A stretch of DNA of 25,693 nt from NCBI GenBank assembly GCA_050117725.1, contig JASFME010000006.1:1-25693 (forward strand). Reading direction: 5' to 3'. Positions 7,660 through 16,959 of this stretch are shown piece after piece (positions within the stretch are counted from its first letter, which is position 1; the number at the start of each line of letters is the position of its first letter). The notes under the pieces are model-generated. The model saw nothing but the letters and a program-made list of their open reading frames with translations, had not been told where the DNA came from and made no database searches. Made by a program: the position numbers and the translations under genes. Source of the DNA: JASFJH01 sp050117725. GTDB taxonomy: Bacteria > Pseudomonadota > Gammaproteobacteria > AKS1.

Positions 7660-9098
7660 GCACTGGTCCCACCCACCGTGATCGCATCAAGCCGCAGGGT
7701 CGGTTGGCCGACCCCGACCGGCACACTCTGGCCTTCCTTGCCGCACGTTCCGACACCGGAATCGAGTTGCATGTCATTACCAATCATGCTGACCTGGTTC
7801 ATGACGTCCGGGCCGTTGCCAATCAGCGTGGCGCCCTTCACCGGCGCCGTTATCCTGCCGTTTTCAATCAGGTAGGCCTCGCTCGCCGAGAACACGAACT
7901 TGCCCGAGGTGATGTCGACCTGCCCACCACCAAAGTTTGCTGCGTACAGGCCATTGTTCACCGAGCGGATGATCTCCCCGGGTTCACGGTCACCGCCGAG
8001 CATATAGGTGTTGGTCATGCGCGGCATCGGTAAACAGGCATAGGACTCGCGCCGGCCATTGCCGGTCGGGGCCACACCCATGAGGCGTGCATTGAGCTTG
8101 TCCTGCATATAACCCTTGAGCACACCGTCTTCAATCAAGACGGTTTGCTGTGGCTCGGTGCCTTCATCGTCAACACTGAGCGAACCGCGCCGATCCTTGA
8201 TGGTGCCGTCATCGATCACGGTGACACCCTTTGACGCGACCTGCTGGCCGATCCGGCCGGAAAATGCCGAGCTGCCCTTGCGGTTGAAGTCACCCTCGAG
8301 ACCATGTCCGACCGCTTCATGCAACAACACGCCCGGCCAGCCCGGCCCGAGCACCACCGTCATCGTACCGGCCGGTGCTTCCCGGGCATCGAGATTCACC
8401 AATGCCTGGCGTACGGCTTCTTCGGCATAGGCTCTGGCGAATCCGCCGCTGATAAAATATTCATAACCAAAGCGGCCACCGCCGCCATGCGAACCCTGCT
8501 CGCGGCGACCGTCCTGTTCGACGATAACACTCACGTTCATGCGCACGAGCGGCCGAATATCCGCGGCCAGCGTGCCGTCACTGGCGGCCACAAGCACGAC
8601 GTCATGCACTGCGGACAGCGAGGCAATCACCTGCTGTACACGCGCATCGGCGGCACGTGCAGCACTGTCGGCGGCCTGCAACAGCGCAATCTTCTGTGCG
8701 GCGGTTAGCGACTCGAGCGGGTCATCCGGTACATACAGGCGCGTCGCATGCACCGAGTTCCATGCCTGCACGCGGCTACTGCCGCCACTGCGGGCAATGG
8801 CACGCGCGGCACCGGCGGCCTGCTCCAGCGCCGGCATGAGGATTTCATCAGAATAGGCGAAACCGGTTTTCTCACCACTGATCGCACGCACGCCAACGCC
8901 CTGGTCAACGTTGTATCGGCCGTCCTTGACGATACCGTCTTCCAGCGTCCACGATTCATGCCGGCTTAACTGGAAATACAGATCGGCATTATCCACATCA
9001 TGCTGCATGAGGCGATCCAGCACGCGTTCAAGTTCCATCTCGCCCAGGCCTGCCGGTTCAAGCAGGATCTGTTGTGCAGCAAGCAGTGATTTATTCAT
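7656..9098 (-). CDS. tldD: TldD, catalytic subunit of the TldD/TldE metalloprotease
   Basis: TldD carries the zinc site of the TldD/TldE protease. With the ATG at 9098 the protein has 480 residues (E. coli 481). The metal motif LLHEAVGHGLEGDF places the HExxxH at about residues 260-265. Other family blocks are HESWTLEDGIVKDG, GVGVRAISGEKTGFAY, GGGGRFGYEYF, YMQDKLNARLMG, NFGGGQVDITSGKFVFS and the C-terminal CGKEGQSVPVGVGQPTL. The start at 9098 overlaps the nitrilase stop as ATGA; an ATG five codons upstream would lie deeper inside the nitrilase gene. Its partner subunit is encoded at 4875-6242, outside this operon and separated from it by darP and two unknown genes. Confidence 0.97.
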   Translation of the reverse strand: MNKSLLAAQQILLEPAGLGEMELERVLDRLMQHDVDNADLYFQLSRHESWTLEDGIVKDGRYNVDQGVGVRAISGEKTGFAYSDEILMPALEQAAGAARAIARSGGSSRVQAWNSVHATRLYVPDDPLESLTAAQKIALLQAADSAARAADARVQQVIASLSAVHDVVLVAASDGTLAADIRPLVRMNVSVIVEQDGRREQGSHGGGGRFGYEYFISGGFARAYAEEAVRQALVNLDAREAPAGTMTVVLGPGWPGVLLHEAVGHGLEGDFNRKGSSAFSGRIGQQVASKGVTVIDDGTIKDRRGSLSVDDEGTEPQQTVLIEDGVLKGYMQDKLNARLMGVAPTGNGRRESYACLPMPRMTNTYMLGGDREPGEIIRSVNNGLYAANFGGGQVDITSGKFVFSASEAYLIENGRITAPVKGATLIGNGPDVMNQVSMIGNDMQLDSGVGTCGKEGQSVPVGVGQPTLRLDAITVGGTSA

Positions 9099-9922
9099 GA
9101 TGACATCCTGCACGGCATGCGACGATGTTCGAGCACCGGGAAACTGTTGCGCACCTTGGCAAGATAAACGCGATCACTGGATGCCCTGACAACCCCCGAT
9201 CCACTTGCCAGTTCATCCAGTACCTGCCCCCAGGGATCAACAATCATGGAGTGGCCATAGGTCTCACGACCACTGACGTGATAACCGCCCTGATCGGCAG
9301 CAATCACATAGCACAGGTTTTCAATGGCACGGGCCCGCACCAGCACATGCCAATGGGCCTTGCCGGTAATCGCAGTAAAAGCAGAGGGCATGGCGATCAC
9401 TTCAGCACCGGCACCGATCATATTGCGGAACAGTTCCGGGAACCGTAAGTCATAACAGATCGCTATACCCAGACGACCAAATGGCGAATCGATAACGACG
9501 GCCTGATCACCTGCCTCTATCGCTTCGGACTCGTTATATTGCTCTCCATTCGAGGTCAGCTGCACATCGAACAAATGAATCTTGTCATAGCGGGCAACCT
9601 GCTCACCGGCATCATTGAAGACCAGGCAGGCCGCACGCACCTTGTTACCGCTGCCGGACTTGATCGGAATCGTGCCACCCACCAGCCAGATCTTGTGCTG
9701 GGCCGCCTGCTCGGAAAGAAAACTTTGCATTCGGCCATTGCCCGCATCTTCAGCGACTGCAAGCTTGTCTTTCTCATTTTGCCCCAGAAAGGCAAAATTC
9801 TCTGGCAAGACCACCAGTTGCGCACCTGACTCGGCAGCATCAGCGATCAAGCGCCCCGCCTCGATCAGGTTGGAATTAATATTCGGCCCCGAGGCCATCT
9901 GGATTGCAGCAAATTCACTCAT
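9095..9922 (-). CDS. Carbon-nitrogen hydrolase of the nitrilase family (Nit1/YbeM-like)
   Basis: A 275-residue nitrilase-superfamily amidase with the full Glu-Lys-Cys triad: Glu41 in VVLPENFAF, Lys114 in YDKIHLFDV and Cys156 in AICYDLRFPELFR. The RFPELFR and TGKAHWHVLVRARAIEN blocks place it in the Nit1/NIT2 branch; E. coli and eukaryotic members of this branch hydrolyse deaminated glutathione, a metabolite-repair reaction, so that is the likely substrate, by family inference. ATG 9922 is preceded in frame by a GTG at 9925; I use the ATG. No clear Shine-Dalgarno is seen. Its stop overlaps the tldD start, and the gene lies 10 bases after a small secreted protein. A nitrilase gene between yhdP and tldD is common in Gammaproteobacteria. 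Confidence 0.92.
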   Translation of the reverse strand: MSEFAAIQMASGPNINSNLIEAGRLIADAAESGAQLVVLPENFAFLGQNEKDKLAVAEDAGNGRMQSFLSEQAAQHKIWLVGGTIPIKSGSGNKVRAACLVFNDAGEQVARYDKIHLFDVQLTSNGEQYNESEAIEAGDQAVVIDSPFGRLGIAICYDLRFPELFRNMIGAGAEVIAMPSAFTAITGKAHWHVLVRARAIENLCYVIAADQGGYHVSGRETYGHSMIVDPWGQVLDELASGSGVVRASSDRVYLAKVRNSFPVLEHRRMPCRMSS

Positions 9923-9932
9923 CACAACAACT

Positions 9933-10319
9933 TTATTTCAAGGATTTAACGACTTGTAATTCAATACGATCATCGCGCGCCAGGCCCGGCTGCATGAGCA
10001 GCAGTCGCGGCTCCAGGCCGAGCGCCACCAGCCAGTCACGGACTTCCTCCGCCCACAGGCCACCTTCTTCACCACCCGGATAACGGATAGCCAGTTGGCT
10101 GCCCGGCTGGTTCAACAGATCGTGTACGGCCGCACGCACGGGCGGCAAAGCTGCGACAGATTGCCCGCTGCGCGGCCGCGCCCAGAGTACAGCATCGAGC
10201 GTGTGGACCTTGCCTCTGATGGCCACCGGGGGCACTTGAGTGGCGGTTTCGGCATAACCTGGCAGGCTGAAACACAGTAATAACAGGGACAACACGAAGG
10301 TCTTCATAAGGTGCATCAT
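9933..10319 (-). CDS. Small secreted protein of unknown function
   Basis: Not recognised. The 128-residue product begins MMHLMK and continues with a classical signal peptide: a hydrophobic core rich in leucine followed by SLPGYAETA, where cleavage after GYA is plausible, giving a periplasmic protein of about 100 residues. The mature part contains AIRGKVHTLDAVLWARPRSG, LAIRYPGGEEGGLWAEE and a helix RDWLVALGLEP before a final strand IELQVV; this gives an alternating beta-alpha look. Start choice is uncertain: 10319, 10316 and 10307 all precede the signal peptide, and a GTG/ATG set reaching back to 10376 would overlap yhdP. It is 40 bases after yhdP and 10 before the nitrilase. Confidence 0.72.
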   Translation of the reverse strand: MMHLMKTFVLSLLLLCFSLPGYAETATQVPPVAIRGKVHTLDAVLWARPRSGQSVAALPPVRAAVHDLLNQPGSQLAIRYPGGEEGGLWAEEVRDWLVALGLEPRLLLMQPGLARDDRIELQVVKSLK

Positions 10320-10359
10320 AACACATACGCCTTGCCTGGCAGTCTGTCCTGCAGCATGA

Positions 10360-13300
10360 TTATCCGCGTTTGTCATCCGGCTTTGGCGCCGATTCTTTCA
10401 GCCTGGTGATCACCGGATCGGTCCATGGACCTGTAATCGTATACTGATAACTCGATATCTTGTCGATTCTTTTCCCGAACAGTTTATCGACGGCAAACAA
10501 CACACCACCGGCAACCGGGCCGCCGACGATCGCGCCGGCCAGCGGCAGGCTCGAGGTGAGGCGCGGGGTGACGGTCACCAGTTGATCGTAATCCTCGTCA
10601 CGCAGCCCGACCCGTCCAGAAGCTTCGATACGGGCCGGCGGACCTTCCAGGTAGAGGTTTGTGGTGTAGGCATCACCACTATCAATGTCAAAATCACCGT
10701 GTATCAGATCAAAGCTGAAACCCTTGCTGAACAGGTCAGTGAAATCAAGGCTCAGGCGGCGCGGCAAGGTGGTCAGGCTCAACAGGCCAAATACCCTCCC
10801 CGCGCCGGGTTCGACCTCGGAAAGTTGGCCGCGGCGAATATCCACTGACAGGCTGCCATTGATGTCCGCCAGTGCAAAATCCATCGGCCCCCCCTGCCAT
10901 TGCAGTTGTGCCTCGGCCTCACCGATGCCACCTGAAATACCGGCACTGAAACCGAGTTGCGCCAATGCCTTACCGGTATCCTTGCTGCCGGCACTGGCCT
11001 TGAGACGGGTAGTCTGCGCTGTGCCCTGCTCATTCACCTGCCAGTCGCCACTGGCATCGACGCGCATGAATGGCGCGTTCATATTCAGTTTCTCAATAAA
11101 GCTGCCCTGCAGTTGCGGCACCAGTTTCATATCAATCTGACCATAATCGGTATCGCCATACACAAACTGGCCAATAGCAAGCTCCAGCGCCGGCAAACTG
11201 CGCGGGTCAATATCGCTTTTCCGCAACTGCTGTTCCAGCGTGGGCAACTTCAGGTATTGTAAATCCAGCCGCACCGGTACCGCGCCTGACTGGTAAGGCA
11301 AATACATGCTTCCGCTTACACGCTCCGACTCGGCAGTCAGTTTCCACGCCTCGGCCTCACGTCGCACATCAAGGCGCACATTGCGCGCTCCATGGCCATA
11401 GATATCGAGTTCGGCAATCGTGACATCAATGTCCCGCAACCATTCCAGATCACGAACGGCAGCCGCATCTGCCGGCGCAGCTGCGGTATGTGTTTCATAC
11501 CAGTTCAACCAGGCATCGACAGGCAGGCGTGGCACTGTGCCGGTGATATGCAGGCCGGCTTCATCCGGAAGACTCGGCGGGATGTCACCAAAATGAATCT
11601 CGCCAGACTGCAGTGCGAGCGTGTCCCGACTGTCGAGTTGCACGACAGCATTGAGCGTATCGCCGTAGTTCATCCGTACCTGCAGGGGCACATCCTCAGC
11701 GAGAGTACCCTGCAGGCCGAGAGCGCGCTTTTCACCACTGGCCTTGAGCAATGGCTCGGGCAAGCTGACCACGCTGTGCTCAAGATCGGAATGGATCGTC
11801 CACAATACCCTGTCGTCAATATTTTCAGGGATACGCAACCCCAACTGCCAGTCATCTTCACCTTCGATAATCTCTGGCAAGTCCAGCTTGAGTGCGGTGT
11901 TAAGATAGCGATTCAGGGCCATTTTGCCGTGGGCCTGGATAGACAGGGCCGCCGCCGGCATAAATGGAGCTGCTGGTAAATGACTGTCAACATTAATACT
12001 GACATTTTCACCGAGCATCCTGGCTTTGATGTTCTCGGCCTGGTAGATATCCTCCATGAAATTGACCTGTCCGTTTATACGGTCAATCTTTTGCGTCGTA
12101 CCCTGTAAGGTCACCGAAGCCTGTTCAAGCGTAAAATAGCCGCGGGTATGACCTTTCTCTTCACCCTTTTTCAGCGGGATCAGGGCATCGAGTGCGACGC
12201 GCGTCTTACCCTCCACCTGCAGGCGCTTTAATGCCGAGGCATGCGCACCGGCAATTTCGGTATCGATCACATAACGCAGGGCATCCTGTGTCGAGCCATA
12301 GGTCTGACCCTTGATATCGAGCAGCAGTGGCTTCGCATCCAGGTTAGGGATGCGGACATCGGCCTGTTCGATACGGCTGGAATAGATGAGGCCCTGGTCG
12401 GCATGAACTTGCATGGCCGGACCGTCAAACAGAATATCGGCACCTATTCCGCTGATTTTTGGCCAGCCCTGTACATAGTCGAGTTCTCCCTCCTCGACAC
12501 GGAAACTGACTTCAAACCGTCCTTCATTATTATGGAAAGGAAATGCAGCCAGCGGCCCGCGCATCACAGCACCGCCATGCGGCACCCTGCCGTTAATGAT
12601 CGCCCTGTCCAGCCAGTTCAGCTCCTCCCCGTCCAAAACCAGGATCGGGTAGTAACGACTGGCATGATCGCCGCGTTTACCCTCGAACTCGATCACCAGA
12701 TCCATAAACGGGCTGTGGCCATTGCCGGGTAATTCGAGCGTGAAATATCCTTCGCTGCGCAGATCCTCATTGTCAATCAGCAACTCATCACCGTGCAACA
12801 ACATTTCGCCGGCGCTACGCTGCCAGCTGAACTTGCCGCGCAGATCATCAAAGTCCAACACCTCACGGAATACCCCGGGGTAGTTAAGACTCACACTGCG
12901 TGAATCGATAATGAATTCGCCCTGCTCCGTTGTCCCGCTGATATGACCATCGAGGTTATCGACACCCGGGACGTTGTATTCTTCCAGCGGGTCCACACCA
13001 AAACCTGTGAAACGTGCCGCAGCACTGGCCAGTTGCTGGCCAGCTTGCTGCTCATCGATATAACGCAGGTGGACATCCGAAATGTCACCACGCGGCGCCA
13101 GCGTCTTGATCATCTCGCTGTTGCCGGCAAATACACCGCTTGCCTGCAATACCGGGATAATGTGCTGCAGACGCACAAAACCCAACTGGATATCGTAATC
13201 AAGCCCTGCGCGGCGCGTGACCACCATGCGCGTTTTGGGCCAGTTAACACCGGCATTGATCCTGATGTCGTTCAGGCGCATTTGCCAGCCTTCAGCCTGG

Positions 13301-14229
13301 CGCGACCAGTCAAGTTCGGCTTTTACCTCGCGTAGAGGTGAAACATTTTCATTCGTGACAAGAACAAGCTGACGCGCCCCAATACTGCCGTCCAGGCGCC
13401 GCAGGCGGCTTTTTTCCCATTCTGTCCACAGCTCAAAATCCAGTTCGCTGTCATCGAGTCGCAGTTCACCGAGTTGCAGGGGGCCCAGCCAGGCCTGTGG
13501 GCGTAGCCCCGAGGCATCGACAAACAGACTGCCGGCCCAGTCGCGCGGTCGTAACATATCGCCCTCAATATCGACGGCGACACGCACCGACCGGCCAAAA
13601 TCTTCCGGCAACCAGACCTGTCCTTCTACCTGGTGGCGTTGTTGATCATTGCGCAGGCGCAGGCGGACATTGGAAAAGCGCAGCTGTTCATGACCGGCCG
13701 CCTGGTCCGTCCAGACCAGTTCACTGTCCTCGATACCGATATCCGGCTGGCCAAACAACCAGTTGGCAATTTCCCGGGAACCGGCCGCCCCGGCTTCACC
13801 CGTCGCAGGTGTAAAGCCGTGTACCTCAAGGTGGCCGTCCTGGTAGCGCGTCAGGTACAGGCGTAATTCACGCACGGTCAGGTTGGCCAACACGATCTGT
13901 CCGGATCGCATCGAGCGCCACATATCCAGACCTATCGAGGCACTGCCAAAATGCAACAGGCTCTCACCCTGTTGCGCATCCAGCAGGTTGATATCTGTCA
14001 GCACCAGGTAGGGCGTAAAACCCCGCCAGGTTGCCGTCATTGTGCCAACCGTAACCGGCAGGCCGACCCGCTGGCTGATGACTTGTTCGACATCGGCACG
14101 ATACTCATCGGCGTGCGGCAGAATAATGCGTGCCACGGTCATAAGCAGTGCGGCCAGTACCAGCACGACGGCAAGACTGTACCAGCAGACGCCAAGCAGC
14201 CGGCGCAGAAAGCGGTTTTTAACAATCAC
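10360..14229 (-). CDS. yhdP: YhdP, AsmA-like phospholipid transport protein
   Basis: YhdP is a very long AsmA/TamB-type protein anchored in the inner membrane and spanning the periplasm; with TamB and YdbH it moves phospholipids to the outer membrane in E. coli. The 1289 residues start with one transmembrane helix (about 12-33) and an AsmA-type N-terminal block (ISQRVGLPVTVGTMTATWRG, given in part). A long beta-rich middle follows, then the typical C-terminus with FDLIHGDFDIDSGDAY, LEGPPARIEASGRVGL, TVTPRLTSSLPLAG and a short amphipathic end. E. coli YhdP is about 1266 residues, so it is full length. The only possible start in the frame after the rng stop is GTG 14229. It follows rng by 33 bases in the same reading frame. 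Confidence 0.95.
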   Translation of the reverse strand: MIVKNRFLRRLLGVCWYSLAVVLVLAALLMTVARIILPHADEYRADVEQVISQRVGLPVTVGTMTATWRGFTPYLVLTDINLLDAQQGESLLHFGSASIGLDMWRSMRSGQIVLANLTVRELRLYLTRYQDGHLEVHGFTPATGEAGAAGSREIANWLFGQPDIGIEDSELVWTDQAAGHEQLRFSNVRLRLRNDQQRHQVEGQVWLPEDFGRSVRVAVDIEGDMLRPRDWAGSLFVDASGLRPQAWLGPLQLGELRLDDSELDFELWTEWEKSRLRRLDGSIGARQLVLVTNENVSPLREVKAELDWSRQAEGWQMRLNDIRINAGVNWPKTRMVVTRRAGLDYDIQLGFVRLQHIIPVLQASGVFAGNSEMIKTLAPRGDISDVHLRYIDEQQAGQQLASAAARFTGFGVDPLEEYNVPGVDNLDGHISGTTEQGEFIIDSRSVSLNYPGVFREVLDFDDLRGKFSWQRSAGEMLLHGDELLIDNEDLRSEGYFTLELPGNGHSPFMDLVIEFEGKRGDHASRYYPILVLDGEELNWLDRAIINGRVPHGGAVMRGPLAAFPFHNNEGRFEVSFRVEEGELDYVQGWPKISGIGADILFDGPAMQVHADQGLIYSSRIEQADVRIPNLDAKPLLLDIKGQTYGSTQDALRYVIDTEIAGAHASALKRLQVEGKTRVALDALIPLKKGEEKGHTRGYFTLEQASVTLQGTTQKIDRINGQVNFMEDIYQAENIKARMLGENVSINVDSHLPAAPFMPAAALSIQAHGKMALNRYLNTALKLDLPEIIEGEDDWQLGLRIPENIDDRVLWTIHSDLEHSVVSLPEPLLKASGEKRALGLQGTLAEDVPLQVRMNYGDTLNAVVQLDSRDTLALQSGEIHFGDIPPSLPDEAGLHITGTVPRLPVDAWLNWYETHTAAAPADAAAVRDLEWLRDIDVTIAELDIYGHGARNVRLDVRREAEAWKLTAESERVSGSMYLPYQSGAVPVRLDLQYLKLPTLEQQLRKSDIDPRSLPALELAIGQFVYGDTDYGQIDMKLVPQLQGSFIEKLNMNAPFMRVDASGDWQVNEQGTAQTTRLKASAGSKDTGKALAQLGFSAGISGGIGEAEAQLQWQGGPMDFALADINGSLSVDIRRGQLSEVEPGAGRVFGLLSLTTLPRRLSLDFTDLFSKGFSFDLIHGDFDIDSGDAYTTNLYLEGPPARIEASGRVGLRDEDYDQLVTVTPRLTSSLPLAGAIVGGPVAGGVLFAVDKLFGKRIDKISSYQYTITGPWTDPVITRLKESAPKPDDKRG

Positions 14230-14262
14230 CGCGCGTTGCCCCCGCGTATCGCAGGAACGGAA

Positions 14263-15729
14263 CTACATAAGGACAACGTCATACTGTTCCTGTGTATAGA
14301 GTGACTCCACCTGGAACTTGATCGGTTTACCGATAAAGGTTTCCAGTTCGGCGACACTGGTTGACTCCTCATCCACGAGGCGATCGACCACTTCCTGCGA
14401 AGCGAGCACGAGAAAGGTCTGTGCTTCGAACTGGCGGGCCTCGCGCAGGATTTCCCGGAAAACCTCAAAACAGACGGTTTCGGCGGTCTTTAGGGAACCG
14501 CGACCGTTACAGGTGGGACACGTCTCGCAAAGAATATGTTCCAGGCTTTCGCGGGTACGCTTGCGGGTCATCTCGACAAGCCCGAGCGTCGACACCTCAC
14601 TGATATGACACTTGGCGTGGTCCTTGTCGAGACTCTTCTCCAGCGCACGAATCACCTGCCGCTTGTGTTCCTCGATCTGCATGTCGATAAAATCGAGAAT
14701 AATTATGCCGCCCAGGTTACGCAGCCGCAGTTGCCGTGCAATCGCCTGTGCCGCTTCGAGATTGGTTTTGAAAATGGTTTCCTCGAGATTACGATGGCCG
14801 ACAAACGCCCCGGTGTTGACATCAATCGTGGTCATGGCCTCGGTCTGGTCAATAATCAGGTAACCACCCGACTTGAGCTGGACCTTTTTCTCCAGCGCCT
14901 TCTGGATTTCATCCTCAACCGAGTACAGGTCAAACAGCGGTCGCTCCCCCGGGTAATATTCAATACGTGCAGCAACCTCGGGAATAAACTTCTCGGCAAA
15001 CTTGCTGGCCCTGGCATGCGTTTCGCGCGAGTCGATGCGGATCTTTTCAATGTCCGGGCTGACCAGATCGCGCATCATGCGCATCGCAAGTTTCAGGTCT
15101 TCGTGGATCAATACGTCTGTTTCCGGATCGGTCATGCGTTCCTGAATCGATCGCCAGAGGCGGTTGAGAAACATGACATCGGCACGCAACTCGGTTTCAC
15201 TACACCCTTCTGCCGCAGTACGAATGATATACCCGCCCTGGTACTGTTCCTCGCTGACGATTCCCTGTAGCAGATCACGCAGGCGATTGCGCTCCGTCTC
15301 ATCCTCGATCCGTTGCGAGACACCGATATAGTCGGTGCCCGGCATGAAGACCAGGAACCGTGCCGGGATGGATAGCTGCATGGTCAAACGCGCACCTTTC
15401 GTACCCAGCGGGTCCTTGATCACCTGCACGCAAATACTGTCACCCTCGCGGACCAGGGCAGTTATGGCCTCCGGCCGTGGCTCAGCCTGGTTGCCCTCAC
15501 CGCTTACGACAATGTCCGAGGCATGCAGGAAGGCCGCACGCTCCAGGCCAATATCGACGAAGGCTGCCTGCATGCCCGGCAGCACGCGCGATACCCGGCC
15601 CTTGTAGACATTGCCGACCAGGCCGCGGCTGCCCTCGCGCTCGATATACAGCTCCTGCAGCACGCCGTTTTCGACCAGTGCAACACGGGTTTCATTCGGG
15701 GTGACGTTTATCAACAACTCACTGCTCAT
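14263..15729 (-). CDS. rng: Ribonuclease G
   Basis: RNase G is an endoribonuclease that matures the 5' end of 16S rRNA and decays some mRNAs. With ATG 15729 the protein has 488 residues and its key positions match RNase E/G numbering exactly: metal ligands Asp303 (TIDVNTGAF) and Asp346 (IIILDFIDM), and the zinc-link cysteines Cys404 and Cys407 (CPTC). The S1 domain with NVYKGRVSRVLPGMQAAFVD is at about 38-125. It lacks the long C-terminal scaffold of RNase E. The start is supported by GGGAG five bases upstream; an ATG four codons earlier would cover that site. It is followed by yhdP, as in E. coli. Confidence 0.97.
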   Translation of the reverse strand: MSSELLINVTPNETRVALVENGVLQELYIEREGSRGLVGNVYKGRVSRVLPGMQAAFVDIGLERAAFLHASDIVVSGEGNQAEPRPEAITALVREGDSICVQVIKDPLGTKGARLTMQLSIPARFLVFMPGTDYIGVSQRIEDETERNRLRDLLQGIVSEEQYQGGYIIRTAAEGCSETELRADVMFLNRLWRSIQERMTDPETDVLIHEDLKLAMRMMRDLVSPDIEKIRIDSRETHARASKFAEKFIPEVAARIEYYPGERPLFDLYSVEDEIQKALEKKVQLKSGGYLIIDQTEAMTTIDVNTGAFVGHRNLEETIFKTNLEAAQAIARQLRLRNLGGIIILDFIDMQIEEHKRQVIRALEKSLDKDHAKCHISEVSTLGLVEMTRKRTRESLEHILCETCPTCNGRGSLKTAETVCFEVFREILREARQFEAQTFLVLASQEVVDRLVDEESTSVAELETFIGKPIKFQVESLYTQEQYDVVLM

Positions 15730-15741
15730 GTGGACTCCCAT

Positions 15742-15850
15742 GCAACAACTGGTTTATTCCTTTTTATTATGCAAATCCTGCTTGCGCCATCCGCTCGCCG
15801 CTCGCAGAATCGGCCCATCAGCAATTCATAATATCACCCGGTCCTGCTGT
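15742..15850 (-). promoter_or_regulatory. Leader region between maf and rng
   Basis: This 109-base gap is the largest within the long minus-strand series. On the minus strand it holds an AT-rich patch with CATAAT (plus-strand 15766-15771) about 36 bases before the rng start, a possible -10 box, but I see no good -35 at the right spacing. A tandem GAGCGGC repeat lies further upstream. Together with the hairpin at the end of maf it could let rng-yhdP be transcribed separately from maf; the promoter call itself is weak. Confidence 0.25.
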
Positions 15851-15862
15851 TCACAGGACCGG
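15838..15862 (-). terminator. Stem-loop spanning the maf stop codon
   Basis: A perfect 9-bp stem, CCGGTCCTG (15838-15846) with CAGGACCGG (15854-15862), encloses a 7-base loop that contains the maf TGA stop (15851-15853). On the minus strand it is followed by GTGATATTATGAATT, AT-rich but without a clean T-run, so it is at best a weak intrinsic terminator or an mRNA 3'-end stabiliser. Confidence 0.4.
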
Positions 15863-16435
15863 CATCGCAAATTCCTCCAGCAGTGCCGCCGTCTCGAATA
15901 ACGGCAAGCCCATGACGCCGCTGTAACTGCCCTCGAGCCGTTCGATGAAGGCTGCTGCCCGGCCCTGAATCGCGTAGGCCCCGGCCTTGTCATCCGGTTC
16001 ACCGCTGGCACAGTAGGCCGCGATTTCCGCCGCTTGCAACGGCCGGAAGCGTACGCGGCTGCAGCTGAGCCGGACGCGGTCGCGCTGCCCATCCGCCAGC
16101 GCGACCGCTGACATGACATCATGTTCGCGCCCGGACAGCATACCGAGCATGCGCTGCGCGTCGGCCCGGTCGGTTGGCTTGCCGAGGATCTGCCCGTCAC
16201 ACACGACGATAGTGTCTGCACCGAGCACCGGCCAGGCATTTCCTGCCCGGACAGCCAGGCCGGCCCGGGCCTTTTCCAGCGCCAGGCGCTCGGCAAACAC
16301 CTCTGGTGTTTCCCGGGCACGCGGGGTTTCATCAACATCGACATGTACCATGACATAATCGACCCCGATTTGTTCGAGCAGTTCACGACGACGCGGTGAA
16401 CGGGAAGCCAGATTGAGGTATGCCGGGTTATGCAT
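15851..16435 (-). CDS. maf: Maf family nucleotide pyrophosphatase (YhdE type)
   Basis: Maf proteins hydrolyse non-canonical or selected canonical nucleoside triphosphates to the monophosphate; the YhdE branch prefers dTTP and UTP. The 194 residues show the family phosphate-binding start LASRSPRRRELLEQIG, the metal-binding GADTIV (Asp at 74), GKPTDRADAQRML, and the C-terminal DKAGAYAIQGRAAAFIE. The gene order rlmH-maf-rng matches known gammaproteobacterial loci and supports the YhdE assignment. It starts 47 bases after rlmH. Substrate is inferred from subfamily only. Confidence 0.93.
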   Translation of the reverse strand: MHNPAYLNLASRSPRRRELLEQIGVDYVMVHVDVDETPRARETPEVFAERLALEKARAGLAVRAGNAWPVLGADTIVVCDGQILGKPTDRADAQRMLGMLSGREHDVMSAVALADGQRDRVRLSCSRVRFRPLQAAEIAAYCASGEPDDKAGAYAIQGRAAAFIERLEGSYSGVMGLPLFETAALLEEFAMPVL

Positions 16436-16482
16436 TATGTCCGTCTGATCGGAAGTATTCGGGCCAGTTTATCATCCAAGGC

Positions 16483-16950
16483 TCAATCGCGGTGATAAGG
16501 GTGGCCGCCCAGCAGGCTCCAGGCACGGTACAGTTGTTCGGTGAGCAGGATGCGCACCAGGCCGTGCGGCAGGGTCAACGCCGACAGCGACCAGAGCCGT
16601 TCGGCCCGGGCACGCACGGCATCACTGTGGCCATCCGCGCCACCGATCAGCAGTGCCACATCGCGGCCATCATGGGTCCAGTCATCCAGCGCCTGTGCCA
16701 CTTCCCGGGTGCGCCACTGTCGGCCCCGCTCATCCAGCGCGATAATCCGCGCGCCTTTCGGTACTGCCTGCAACAGGCGTTCACCTTCTTCCGCGATCGC
16801 CTTGTGCGGAGCACCGCTGCCCCGTTTCGTGGCTGCTAATTCAATAATCCTGAAACCGAATTGCGGCGGCAGGCGTTTGGCGTAATCATCGACACCCTGC
16901 TGAATCCAGCCGGGCATGCGCTGGCCAATGGCAATCACATGGATATGCAT
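16483..16950 (-). CDS. rlmH: 23S rRNA pseudouridine1915 N3-methyltransferase RlmH
   Basis: RlmH is a SPOUT-fold methyltransferase that uses S-adenosylmethionine to methylate pseudouridine 1915 in helix 69 of 23S rRNA. It has 155 residues, identical in length to the E. coli enzyme. Visible: MHIHVIAIGQRMP at the N-terminus, the cofactor-binding LLIGGADGH (about 100-108), and the C-terminal knot LTLPHGLVRILLTEQLYRAW (20 residues) ending GGHPYHR. It follows rsfS by 9 bases, the usual rsfS-rlmH pair; both act on the large ribosomal subunit. Confidence 0.97.
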   Translation of the reverse strand: MHIHVIAIGQRMPGWIQQGVDDYAKRLPPQFGFRIIELAATKRGSGAPHKAIAEEGERLLQAVPKGARIIALDERGRQWRTREVAQALDDWTHDGRDVALLIGGADGHSDAVRARAERLWSLSALTLPHGLVRILLTEQLYRAWSLLGGHPYHRD

Positions 16951-16959
16951 GCAAGACCG

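Noticed and set aside
11392..11979. 195-codon open frame opposite yhdP
   Set aside because: Antisense shadow; yhdP frame is supported by membrane anchor and C-terminal AsmA motifs throughout.
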